DNA of 64,000 nucleotides. Origin: Bacteroidales bacterium UBA3844 (GTDB taxonomy: Bacteria > Bacteroidota > Bacteroidia > Bacteroidales > Paludibacteraceae). The position numbers were made by a program, and so were the translations under genes. Under the pieces are notes generated by a model. The model made no database searches. It saw nothing but the letters and a program-made list of their open reading frames with translations, and was not told where the DNA came from. Positions 43,769-50,991 of this stretch are shown here, piece by piece. The number at the start of each line of letters is the position of its first letter. The stretch's first letter is position 1. The stretch lies in contig DGHQ01000047.1 in assembly GCA_002392915.1 (NCBI GenBank), positions 17,707 through 81,706 on the forward strand, written 5' to 3'.

Positions 43769-45655
43769 ATGAGAAAACTTTTGTCTATTATAATGTCATT
43801 TGTTGTCTGTGCTACAAACGCTGCGAATTATCTTACATTTACCGCTGAAGAAGAGAACTCAAGCTTCAATATAAATGTCAGCGGAGATGATCCAGACGTT
43901 CAATATTCTTTGGATGAAGGCATAACATGGACTCCCCTAAAATCCTTCATAAGAGTCAAATTAGAGAACAAGGGAGACAAAGCATTACTAAAAGGAGATA
44001 ACCCGAGTGGATTCAGCACAAGCAATAAACACCACACATATTTCGAAATTGAAGGTTCTATTGCAGCTAGCGGAAGCGTAATGAGTCTTATTGATGGAAA
44101 TGGAGAGAGCGATAAGATTACAGGCGACTATTGCTTTTTCAATTTGTTTTACAATTGTACAGGACTAACACATGCTCCTGAACTTCCTGCCACACAGCTA
44201 ACAAGTAGCTGTTATTACGGCATGTTTAAAGATTGTTCAAATCTAACAGAGGCTCCTGAACTTCCTGCCACACAGCTAACAAGCAGCTGTTATTACAGCA
44301 TGTTTAAGAATTGCACAAGGTTGGAACAAGCACCCAAACTTCCTGCCACTAACTTGGCTGACAGATGCTATACCGAGATGTTTATGAATTGTACAAGCAT
44401 CACGCAGGCTCCTGAACTTCCAGCGACACAACTGTCTGACTTTTGTTACTCAGACATGTTTAATTCATGTAAAAACTTGACTAATGCTCCTGAGCTTAAA
44501 TCAACAGAGTTGGCAAACGGATGCTATAACAACATGTTTAAAAACTGTTCAAGTCTAACAGAAACGCCTGAGCTTCCTGCCACTAAAATGTCGCAATATT
44601 GTTATAGTGGTATGTTTGAAGGGTGTACCTTACTGACAAAGACACCCAAACTTCCAGCTATGCAGTTGGACTCTTGTTGCTATCTAAGTATGTTTTCGGA
44701 TTGCACAAACATTACACAAGCACCTGAATTACCAGCCACAAAATTGGCAAGTTTTTGCTATAGTCTTATGTTCAACAATTGTGTCAATCTGACTAAGACA
44801 CCCGACCTCAAGACAACTGAACTGGCACGTGATTGCTATGCCTCAATGTTCAGCGGGTGTGTCAGTTTATCTGAAGTGACATCACTCCCAGCCACAAAGC
44901 TACAAAAACGATGCTATAATAGTATGTTTTATGGGTGTGTCAATTTAACAAATGTTCCTGAACTTCCTGCCACCACAATGGAAGAATCTTGTTATGAGTC
45001 AATGTTCAGCGGCTGTACAGGATTGACGAAAGCACCAAATCTTCCTGCTACCAAAATAGCAAGACGTTGCTATTTTAGTATGTTTTCTGATTGTTCTGCT
45101 TTAAGTCAAATTCAAGATACACTTCCAGCTAGAACTCTAGCAGAAGACTGTTATGAGAATATGTTTGAAAATTGCACAAGCTTGATTAAGGCTCCAATAC
45201 TTCCTGCTATGGAACTAACAAAAAAATGCTACGCAAACATGTATCGAGGATGTACAAATCTTTCTGAAATAACAGTAAATTTCTCAACATGGGAATATTC
45301 AAATTCTCCGACATACGCAACTTTCTATTGGGTTGAAAATGTTGCACCAACAGGAACTTTTATCTGTCCGGTCCAGTTGATCGAGTATTATGACGATAAT
45401 AGAATTCCTCAAGGATGGGAAGTAAAGCATCAAAATGTTGGAGTTGATCAGTATTTAAGTGAAAAGGATTGGTCAATCAGTATCACAGATCTTACCATCT
45501 ATATTTCCGGTGCAAGATCCAAAATCAAAATTTTTGATGTCGCAGGCCGTCTCATTACCTGTAGGGAAGGCGGAGATGAAGTGCAGATCAGCTTACCAGA
45601 AAAGGGAGTTTATATAGTCAACGTAGGGACAAAAAGCAAAAAAATAGATTTGTAG
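43769..45655 (+). CDS. Secreted Cys-rich leucine-rich-type repeat protein with T9SS-like tail
   Basis: 628 residues from the ATG at 43769; an ATG at 43757 is an alternative. Signal peptide RKLLSIIMSFVVCATNAA. From about residue 120 there are 15 tandem repeats of 26 residues with consensus CYxxMFxxCxxLTxAPELPA followed by TxLxxx, related to BspA-like surface repeats; each repeat has two cysteines at positions 1 and 9. The C-terminal 45 residues (IKIFDVAGRLITCREGG, SLPEKGVYIVNV) resemble a type A T9SS sorting domain. Predicted to be exported and attached or released at the surface as a solenoid binding protein. Ligand unknown. Confidence 0.82.
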   Translation: MRKLLSIIMSFVVCATNAANYLTFTAEEENSSFNINVSGDDPDVQYSLDEGITWTPLKSFIRVKLENKGDKALLKGDNPSGFSTSNKHHTYFEIEGSIAASGSVMSLIDGNGESDKITGDYCFFNLFYNCTGLTHAPELPATQLTSSCYYGMFKDCSNLTEAPELPATQLTSSCYYSMFKNCTRLEQAPKLPATNLADRCYTEMFMNCTSITQAPELPATQLSDFCYSDMFNSCKNLTNAPELKSTELANGCYNNMFKNCSSLTETPELPATKMSQYCYSGMFEGCTLLTKTPKLPAMQLDSCCYLSMFSDCTNITQAPELPATKLASFCYSLMFNNCVNLTKTPDLKTTELARDCYASMFSGCVSLSEVTSLPATKLQKRCYNSMFYGCVNLTNVPELPATTMEESCYESMFSGCTGLTKAPNLPATKIARRCYFSMFSDCSALSQIQDTLPARTLAEDCYENMFENCTSLIKAPILPAMELTKKCYANMYRGCTNLSEITVNFSTWEYSNSPTYATFYWVENVAPTGTFICPVQLIEYYDDNRIPQGWEVKHQNVGVDQYLSEKDWSISITDLTIYISGARSKIKIFDVAGRLITCREGGDEVQISLPEKGVYIVNVGTKSKKIDL

Positions 45656-45677
45656 ATTCTATTAATCAATAATAATA

Positions 45678-45705
45678 ACGGTCGGAGGATGTTTCTCCGA
45701 CCGTT
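45678..45705 (+). terminator. Terminator after the 26-residue-repeat gene
   Basis: AACGGTCGGAG (45678-45688) pairs with CTCCGACCGTT (45695-45705), followed by a T-run. Confidence 0.9.
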
Positions 45706-45755
45706 TTTTATTAGCCTCACACATTAAAGTATTATACTTTGCAAACGATAGTCTG

Positions 45756-46048
45756 TTATTCTATAGCCCAAAGCGGAATATTATCAAAATGTTCCTGTTG
45801 GATATACGGAAGCATTGAATATCTTATACCACGTATTTCAGGATTGTTGTTAAGATACTCAGATAACGAATTTGATCTCACATTTCCATCCGCCTTTACT
45901 TCAATAGGTTTTACATCTTCATAGTGCAACTTTCCAAATTCCTTCAACAACCATGTTTTTCCAACCTGTCTTGCTCCATTCAAAATAAGTGGTTTTCTAT
46001 TCTTTTTTTCTTCCACTCCACTAACTTATTCATTACCAATCTTTCCAT
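45756..46048 (-). pseudogene. Remnant of an AAA/DUF4143 ATPase with frameshift and large internal deletion
   Basis: The intact family is about 380-400 residues. Here an ATG at 46048 begins MERLVMNKLVEWKKK, then an A-run shifts the frame. The second frame continues NRKPLILNGARQVGKTWLLK (the N-terminal Walker A region) and after only about 15 residues jumps to PIEVKADGNVRS, SLSEYLNNNPEIRG and MLPYIQQEHF, which belong at the extreme C-terminus of these proteins. The ATPase core, DUF4143 and most of the nuclease-like domain are missing. This is a deletion remnant, not a working gene. Tandem repeats lie just upstream of it. Confidence 0.8.
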
Positions 46049-46078
46049 ACGTTTTTCTCCATTTACGACAACCCCAAA

Positions 46079-46161
46079 TTACACTTTTTTGCACTTATTT
46101 TTATCAAACACTACACTTTTTTGCACTTATCCATGTCAAACATTACACTTTTTTGCACATC
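46079..46161. repeat. 32-bp tandem repeat, three copies
   Basis: TACACTTTTTTGCACTTA begins at 46080 and 46112, and a third copy that diverges after TTGCAC begins at 46144. Spacers share TCAAACA. The array is just upstream of the DUF4143 remnant, in the position of a promoter or operator. Confidence 0.8.
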
Positions 46162-46234
46162 GCTGGTATTTTTCACATCAAAAAAGAGATGGGGAATGCC
46201 CATCTCCATATGTTTTTCTTTGAAATAAAAATCG

Positions 46235-48172
46235 TTATTTTCCGATAATCAAGAATTCGGTGCGACGGTTCAATGCCCTGCCCTCATCAGTCTTATTGTC
46301 GGCGATCGGTTGTTCCGCACCGTAACCTTTATATTCCAGACGTGAGGCATTGATACCCTTCTTCACAAGATAATCGTAGGCTGTCTTCGCACGTGTATCC
46401 GACAGTTTTTTGTTGTATTCCGCATTACCCTTGCTATCTGTGTGACCACACAGACGAATCTTAACTGTAGGGTTGGTCTTCAAGAATTGAATCAGATTGT
46501 CCAACTCATTATATGAAGCTGTCTTCAGTGTAGATTTGTCGAAATCATAGAAGATATTCTTCAAAGTGATTTTCTTGCCAACCTCAATCTTCTCAAGTGC
46601 CATACCCTTCTTATCATCCAGTTTGACTGCCTTGTCATTGTCGAAATGTTCACTGATAAGCATATAGCCACGTTTGTTGACATTCAATCCCGTCTCCTCT
46701 CCTTCTGGCACACATGTCACAAACTCTCCCGTCGACCTATCAGAAACAGAGGTGAAGACCTTTTCATTTGTCTTCGTGCTATACACATTGATCTTTGTCT
46801 GGATCGGTTTTCCCGTCGCCTCATCAACTATCTTACCTCGGCTATATTTCATCTTCTTCATCGGTTTCAACGGATTCTTCGCCATATCTATCTCATACAC
46901 TTCCCTACCCTTGCCATTCTTCTCCTGTCCGTCCGACGAATAGAATGCCTTGTCTCCATTCGCATTCACCACAAATCCAATCTCGTCTCTGCATGTGTTG
47001 AGCGGATAACCCATATTCTTAGGCTGACTCCATTTGCCATTCTCATCCTTGTATGAGACAAAGATATCCATCTTACCCAAACCCTTATGACCTTTTGACG
47101 AGAAGAACAAAGTATGGTTGTCGGCATGGATGAAAGGCGACTGCTCATCGTCTGCAGTATTAATAGGTGCTCCCATATTCACAGGCTCAGAGAATTCCAG
47201 CATTCCGTCGTCTTTGATTTTCACCTTACATTTCCAGATATCAGATTTTCCCACTCCACCTGGACGTGTGCTGGCAAAATATAGTTCATCACCAGTCGGG
47301 CTCAAACTTGGATATGTTTCCCAGTGTTTAGAGTTTAGTGGAGCACCTGGATTGATGGCTCTCGACCAACCATCGCCCTCACGAATAGAGTAATAGATGT
47401 CACAACCACCCATTCCCTGCTGGCGATCACACGCAATGAAGAAAAGGTAGCGTCCATCCAAAGAAAAACACTGAGCTCCCTCATTTCCGATAGAATTCAG
47501 CGACTGACCCGCATTTTGAATCTTTCCCCAGCTGCCACTTTGCTTCTTTGAGATGAAAATATCCTCATGGACTCCCTTTCCCACCGTCGACTGACCTTCA
47601 AGTTTTCCTATATTAACAGTAGTGGAGAAAAGGCTTTCGTCGGCAGTGATAGAAGGCCAATAGTCATCATACTGGGTATTGATATTAGGTCCCATGTTTT
47701 TAGCCTGAAAAGGAATAGGGGAAGACGCGAGTTCGATTCCATCCTTACATTGGACGATAGCCTTCTGTGCCATCTTATAATAAGTCATCTCCTTCTGAGG
47801 AATTAATTCATACGTTGCGATAGCCTTCTCATAATTACAAGTGTTGTGGTAGGCTTTAGCCAGACGCATGACAGAATTGTAGTAGCGAGGCAATTTTGGT
47901 TTTGCCACACCCTCAAGAGTCTGGAGCATCTTGGCTTCATTGTTCATATATCCATAAAGTTCAGACAAAGTCCATGCAGCGTCGACAAACTCCTTGTTTC
48001 CACGCACCAACGCCTGAAGTTTAGGCAAAGCCTCTGTGTATTTTCCGTCACCCATAAGAAGTACAGCCGTCTCATACTCCTTGACCTCTTTTTTGCTTGC
48101 GTAGGTAGTCTGCGCCGACACAAAAGACGCCGACATCAGCAATACGCATATTACATATAATATCCTTTTCAT
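46235..48172 (-). CDS. OmpA-family protein with TPR, PD40 propeller and CRD domains (PorE-like)
   Basis: 645 residues. Domain order: signal peptide (MKRILYVICVLLMSASFVSAQ), TPR-like helices (about 35-150), WD40-like PD40 beta-propeller repeats (ARPGGVGKSDIWK, GHKGLGKMDIFVSY), a carboxypeptidase-regulatory-like domain (KIVDEATGKPIQTKINVY), and a C-terminal OmpA peptidoglycan-binding domain (YDFDKSTLKTAS, LCGHTDSKGNAEYNKKLSD, AEQPIADNKTDEGRALNRR). This matches PorE, an outer-membrane component of the type 9 secretion system in Porphyromonas. That fits with the T9SS-like tail on the neighbouring repeat protein. Homologous proteins exist outside T9SS, so PorE is a likely but not certain identity. 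Confidence 0.83.
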   Translation of the reverse strand: MKRILYVICVLLMSASFVSAQTTYASKKEVKEYETAVLLMGDGKYTEALPKLQALVRGNKEFVDAAWTLSELYGYMNNEAKMLQTLEGVAKPKLPRYYNSVMRLAKAYHNTCNYEKAIATYELIPQKEMTYYKMAQKAIVQCKDGIELASSPIPFQAKNMGPNINTQYDDYWPSITADESLFSTTVNIGKLEGQSTVGKGVHEDIFISKKQSGSWGKIQNAGQSLNSIGNEGAQCFSLDGRYLFFIACDRQQGMGGCDIYYSIREGDGWSRAINPGAPLNSKHWETYPSLSPTGDELYFASTRPGGVGKSDIWKCKVKIKDDGMLEFSEPVNMGAPINTADDEQSPFIHADNHTLFFSSKGHKGLGKMDIFVSYKDENGKWSQPKNMGYPLNTCRDEIGFVVNANGDKAFYSSDGQEKNGKGREVYEIDMAKNPLKPMKKMKYSRGKIVDEATGKPIQTKINVYSTKTNEKVFTSVSDRSTGEFVTCVPEGEETGLNVNKRGYMLISEHFDNDKAVKLDDKKGMALEKIEVGKKITLKNIFYDFDKSTLKTASYNELDNLIQFLKTNPTVKIRLCGHTDSKGNAEYNKKLSDTRAKTAYDYLVKKGINASRLEYKGYGAEQPIADNKTDEGRALNRRTEFLIIGK

Positions 48173-48234
48173 AAAAAAATCATATTAAAAAGACGCAAAT
48201 GAAACCGTCCACACAACGACATACAATCGTCCTA

Positions 48235-48372
48235 TTATTTATCCGACTCCGTCTGATTGACATCTGAAGAAGTTTTTTTCTTTTTCAGCAAACCAAGTTT
48301 CTTTTTACGCTCCCACTCAGCCTTCTTCTTCTCATATGCGTCAAAACGACTTTCCAAATATCCGTCTGCCAT
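48235..48372 (-). CDS. Small conserved-looking protein, 45 residues
   Basis: ATG at 48372 to TAA at 48235. The peptide starts MADGYLESRFDAYEKKKAEW and is highly charged and helical, with a Lys-rich middle (ERKKKLGLLKKKK) and a polar tail. A minus-strand -7 element TACTTTTG lies at 48402-48395, 22 bp upstream, which supports expression. Similar short MxDxYLExRxxxYxxxK peptides are, to my recollection, common in Bacteroidota. Function unknown; possibly nucleic-acid or ribosome associated given the charge. Confidence 0.6.
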   Translation of the reverse strand: MADGYLESRFDAYEKKKAEWERKKKLGLLKKKKTSSDVNQTESDK

Positions 48373-48492
48373 ATATAATAATCAATTAACATCACAAAAG
48401 TACGAAAAATAAAGAGATATGAAAACTAAAAAAAACTTAACCAGCATTAATTATTGGGAATGTAATGCAAACAGGCAATGGCAGAATGATAA

Positions 48493-48511
48493 TGTGGTAC
48501 CCGATACCACA
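48493..48511. promoter_or_regulatory. Perfect inverted repeat upstream of rbfA
   Basis: TGTGGTA-CCCGA-TACCACA, arms of 7 bp, located at about the -33 position of the predicted rbfA promoter. It looks like an operator for a dimeric regulator. Confidence 0.5.
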
Positions 48512-48529
48512 AAATTGATGAAAAAAGAT

Positions 48530-48537
48530 TAACTTTG
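48530..48537 (+). promoter_or_regulatory. -7 promoter element for rbfA
   Basis: TAACTTTG matches TAnnTTTG, 23 bp before the ATG at 48561. Confidence 0.55.
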
Positions 48538-48560
48538 CAGCCTAATCAAAAAAAATAGAA

Positions 48561-48950
48561 ATGGAGAATACAAGATTAAATAGAATTGAGAGACTGCTTC
48601 AGAAAGAACTTGGAGACATGTTCATCCACGTATCCTCTACATTCAAAGGGACAATTCTTTCTGTATCAGAGGTGAGAATCTCACCTGATTTGAGTGTCGC
48701 TAAAGCTTACATCAGCGTTTTTCCGCAATCGCAGAGCGAATATGTGATCGAAACGTTGAAAAACAGCAGCCGCAGCATCCGTTATGAGCTAGGAAAGAGA
48801 ATAAAGAATCAGGTGCGTGTGATTCCAGAGTTGATTTTCAAACTTGATGAGACGCTTGACAAGCTAGAGACCATCGATCGTCTGCTAGCAGTAGACAGAG
48901 ACGCTGTCAACGCTGCGACAGAAAACGATACCGAAACTCAAAAAGATTAA
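48561..48950 (+). CDS. rbfA: Ribosome-binding factor A
   Basis: 129 residues. KH-like RbfA fold: NRIERLLQKELGDMF at the N-terminus, SVSEVRISPDLSVAKAYISV, and SRSIRYELGKRIKNQVRVIP with ELIFKLDETLD. It assists late maturation of the 30S subunit at 16S rRNA helix 1 and is linked with cold adaptation. The permease gene starts 5 bp after the stop, so they form an operon. Confidence 0.96.
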   Translation: MENTRLNRIERLLQKELGDMFIHVSSTFKGTILSVSEVRISPDLSVAKAYISVFPQSQSEYVIETLKNSSRSIRYELGKRIKNQVRVIPELIFKLDETLDKLETIDRLLAVDRDAVNAATENDTETQKD

Positions 48951-48955
48951 CCACA

Positions 48956-50173
48956 ATGCGTTTTGAACTACGAGTTGCCCTACGCTATCTTTTTTCAAAG
49001 AAGAAGCAGAATGCCATCAACATTGTCTCTGGTGTTTGCGCCACAGGCATTTGTGTGGCATCGTTGGCACTCGTATGTATTCTGAGCGTCTACAATGGAT
49101 TTCAAAGCGTAGTCGGAGACCTATATTCGTCGTTCGATCCCGACCTCAGAATCCAACCAAAAGAGGGCAAAACATACCCCGACTCACTTCCACAATTAGC
49201 AGAAATCAGAAAAATAAAAGGGATTCAGGTCCAAGCTCCAGTCCTGTCAGACGGTGCTGTGCTTATGAATGGTGAGAAACAGACATCCGCCACTCTGTGT
49301 GGTGTGGATGAGAACTACTACAATATCATCAAAAAAGATATCGTCTACGCAGGTGAATTCAACGTCGGGAAAGACGATATTCCATATATGGTGCTTGGAG
49401 TGGCACTAGCAGCACAATTGAATGCCAGCATCCACTTTGTCCTGCCAATAACACTGTATGCTCCCATCCACGACGCAAAACTAAGCATCTCTAATCCGGA
49501 AGGAGCATTCAACCAGATGCAGCTATTCGTGAGCGGACTATATTCCGTCAACCAACAGGAGACAGATTCCAAATTCGCCTTCATTCCCATCAATGTGGCA
49601 AGGGAGATGTATGGATACGGACCTCACGACATATCATATATAGATATCAAAACCGAAGATGAAGCAGACATTGAATCAATCAAAAAACAAGTCGAAGACT
49701 TATTGTCTACCGTCGACGGATATACTTTTGAAGTGCTCGACAAAGAGACACTGCATGCAGATTTCTACAGAATGCTCCAAGTGGAGAAATGGGTGACGTT
49801 CCTTATACTATTCTTCGTTCTGATGATTGCCATAGTCAACATCATCGGCTCATTATCAATGCTTATCATCGAGAAGAAAAACGACATACAGACACTCAAA
49901 CATCTTGGAGCAACAGACAGTACAATACGCAGGATATTCCTGCTTGAGGGATGGATGGTGACTGCCATCGGTTGCATTGCAGGTGTGATACTCGGCCTGC
50001 TTCTATGCGGACTACAAAGTTGGTTTGGAATCATCAAACTGAGTGAAGGCTCCGACTTTGTGATAGAGCACTATCCCGTCGCAGTACAATTCTGGGACAT
50101 AGTGATCATCATCATATCAGTGCTTTCCATCGGATTGGTCACAGCATGGTTTCCAACAAAATATGCGGAATAA
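48956..50173 (+). CDS. LolC/LolE-like ABC transporter permease
   Basis: 405 residues. An N-terminal membrane segment (NIVSGVCATGICVASLALVCILSVY), a large periplasmic MacB-PCD-type domain (about 45-260), and three C-terminal helices of the FtsX family (FLILFFVLMIAIVNIIGSLSM, GWMVTAIGCIAGVILGLLLCG, FWDIVIIIISVLSIGLVTA) match lipoprotein-releasing permeases LolC/E. It extracts lipoproteins from the inner membrane for delivery to the outer membrane, with a LolD ATPase not in this window. Co-transcribed with rbfA. Confidence 0.9.
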   Translation: MRFELRVALRYLFSKKKQNAINIVSGVCATGICVASLALVCILSVYNGFQSVVGDLYSSFDPDLRIQPKEGKTYPDSLPQLAEIRKIKGIQVQAPVLSDGAVLMNGEKQTSATLCGVDENYYNIIKKDIVYAGEFNVGKDDIPYMVLGVALAAQLNASIHFVLPITLYAPIHDAKLSISNPEGAFNQMQLFVSGLYSVNQQETDSKFAFIPINVAREMYGYGPHDISYIDIKTEDEADIESIKKQVEDLLSTVDGYTFEVLDKETLHADFYRMLQVEKWVTFLILFFVLMIAIVNIIGSLSMLIIEKKNDIQTLKHLGATDSTIRRIFLLEGWMVTAIGCIAGVILGLLLCGLQSWFGIIKLSEGSDFVIEHYPVAVQFWDIVIIIISVLSIGLVTAWFPTKYAE

Positions 50174-50310
50174 CACTCAATTATAAATTATAAAATATAA
50201 ATGCTAAATTGTTTAGAGCGTCTCATTTCGTAATTCATAAAAAATTGTTAATTCAGGGACACAAAAATGCTTTTGGTCAAAAAGCGAAGACATTTTTCTG
50301 CAAAAAATGC

Positions 50311-50318
50311 TATATTTG
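50311..50318 (+). promoter_or_regulatory. -7 promoter element for the DUF4294 gene
   Basis: TATATTTG matches TAnnTTTG. It lies 34 bp before the ATG at 50352 and rules out longer upstream starts. Confidence 0.5.
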
Positions 50319-50351
50319 CAAAATAGAGATGCCTTTATTGTAAGCAATATT

Positions 50352-50951
50352 ATGACAAAAAGAATCTTACATATATTGTCCATTTTGAGTGTCTTTTTCT
50401 GTTCTGTCTGCAATGCGTCAGAGATCAAGAATGAAGAAGGCACAGTCTTCCGTGCCATTGTGGAAAACGGAGATACCATTCTTGTGGCAGGGCTTCCTAA
50501 CCTATACGTTTTTCCTCCTTTAGAATTCAAAAACGAGAAGCAAGAGAAATTCTACTGGCGTACCGTTCGCGACGTGAAAAGGACACTTCCGTGGGCAAAA
50601 CTTATCGGATCAATGCTAAAAGACCTTCATGCCCAAATGGAAGGTATGAGCGACAAAGAGAAAAAAGCATTCATGAAACAAAAAGAAGATGAGATTTACA
50701 AGCAATATGAACCCATGCTAAAAAAGCTCTCATTACGTCAAGGCAAAATGCTCATCACCCTTGTCGACAGAGAATGTGATATGACAGGATACGAAATCGT
50801 CAAGGAACTTCGTGGAGGATTCCGAGCTTTCTTTTGGCAAGGATTCGCTAAAATTCTCGGTGCCGACCTGAAATCAGGGTTCGACGAGACAAAAGAGGAA
50901 CATCAGATTGTCAACCGCATAATCCTACTTGTGGAGAGCGGACAGCTATAA
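50352..50951 (+). CDS. DUF4294 family secreted protein
   Basis: 199 residues from the ATG at 50352, which begins the signal peptide TKRILHILSILSVFFCSVCN. Conserved family blocks: YWRTVRDVKRTLPWAKLIG, MKQKEDEIYKQYEPMLKKLS, QGKMLITLVDRECDMTGYEI and LRGGFRAFFWQGFAKILGAD. DUF4294 is a Bacteroidota-specific family of unknown role. Its gene ends 40 bp before the topoisomerase IV gene; this pairing with parE is, as far as I recall, common in Bacteroidales. Confidence 0.88.
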   Translation: MTKRILHILSILSVFFCSVCNASEIKNEEGTVFRAIVENGDTILVAGLPNLYVFPPLEFKNEKQEKFYWRTVRDVKRTLPWAKLIGSMLKDLHAQMEGMSDKEKKAFMKQKEDEIYKQYEPMLKKLSLRQGKMLITLVDRECDMTGYEIVKELRGGFRAFFWQGFAKILGADLKSGFDETKEEHQIVNRIILLVESGQL

Positions 50952-50991
50952 TAAGCCATGCTATTGCATCGGCACTACAAAGAACTATACA

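Noticed and set aside
46079..46161. Possible CRISPR array
   Set aside because: Only three units, and the 14-bp spacers are similar to each other, so it is a tandem repeat rather than repeat-spacer DNA.
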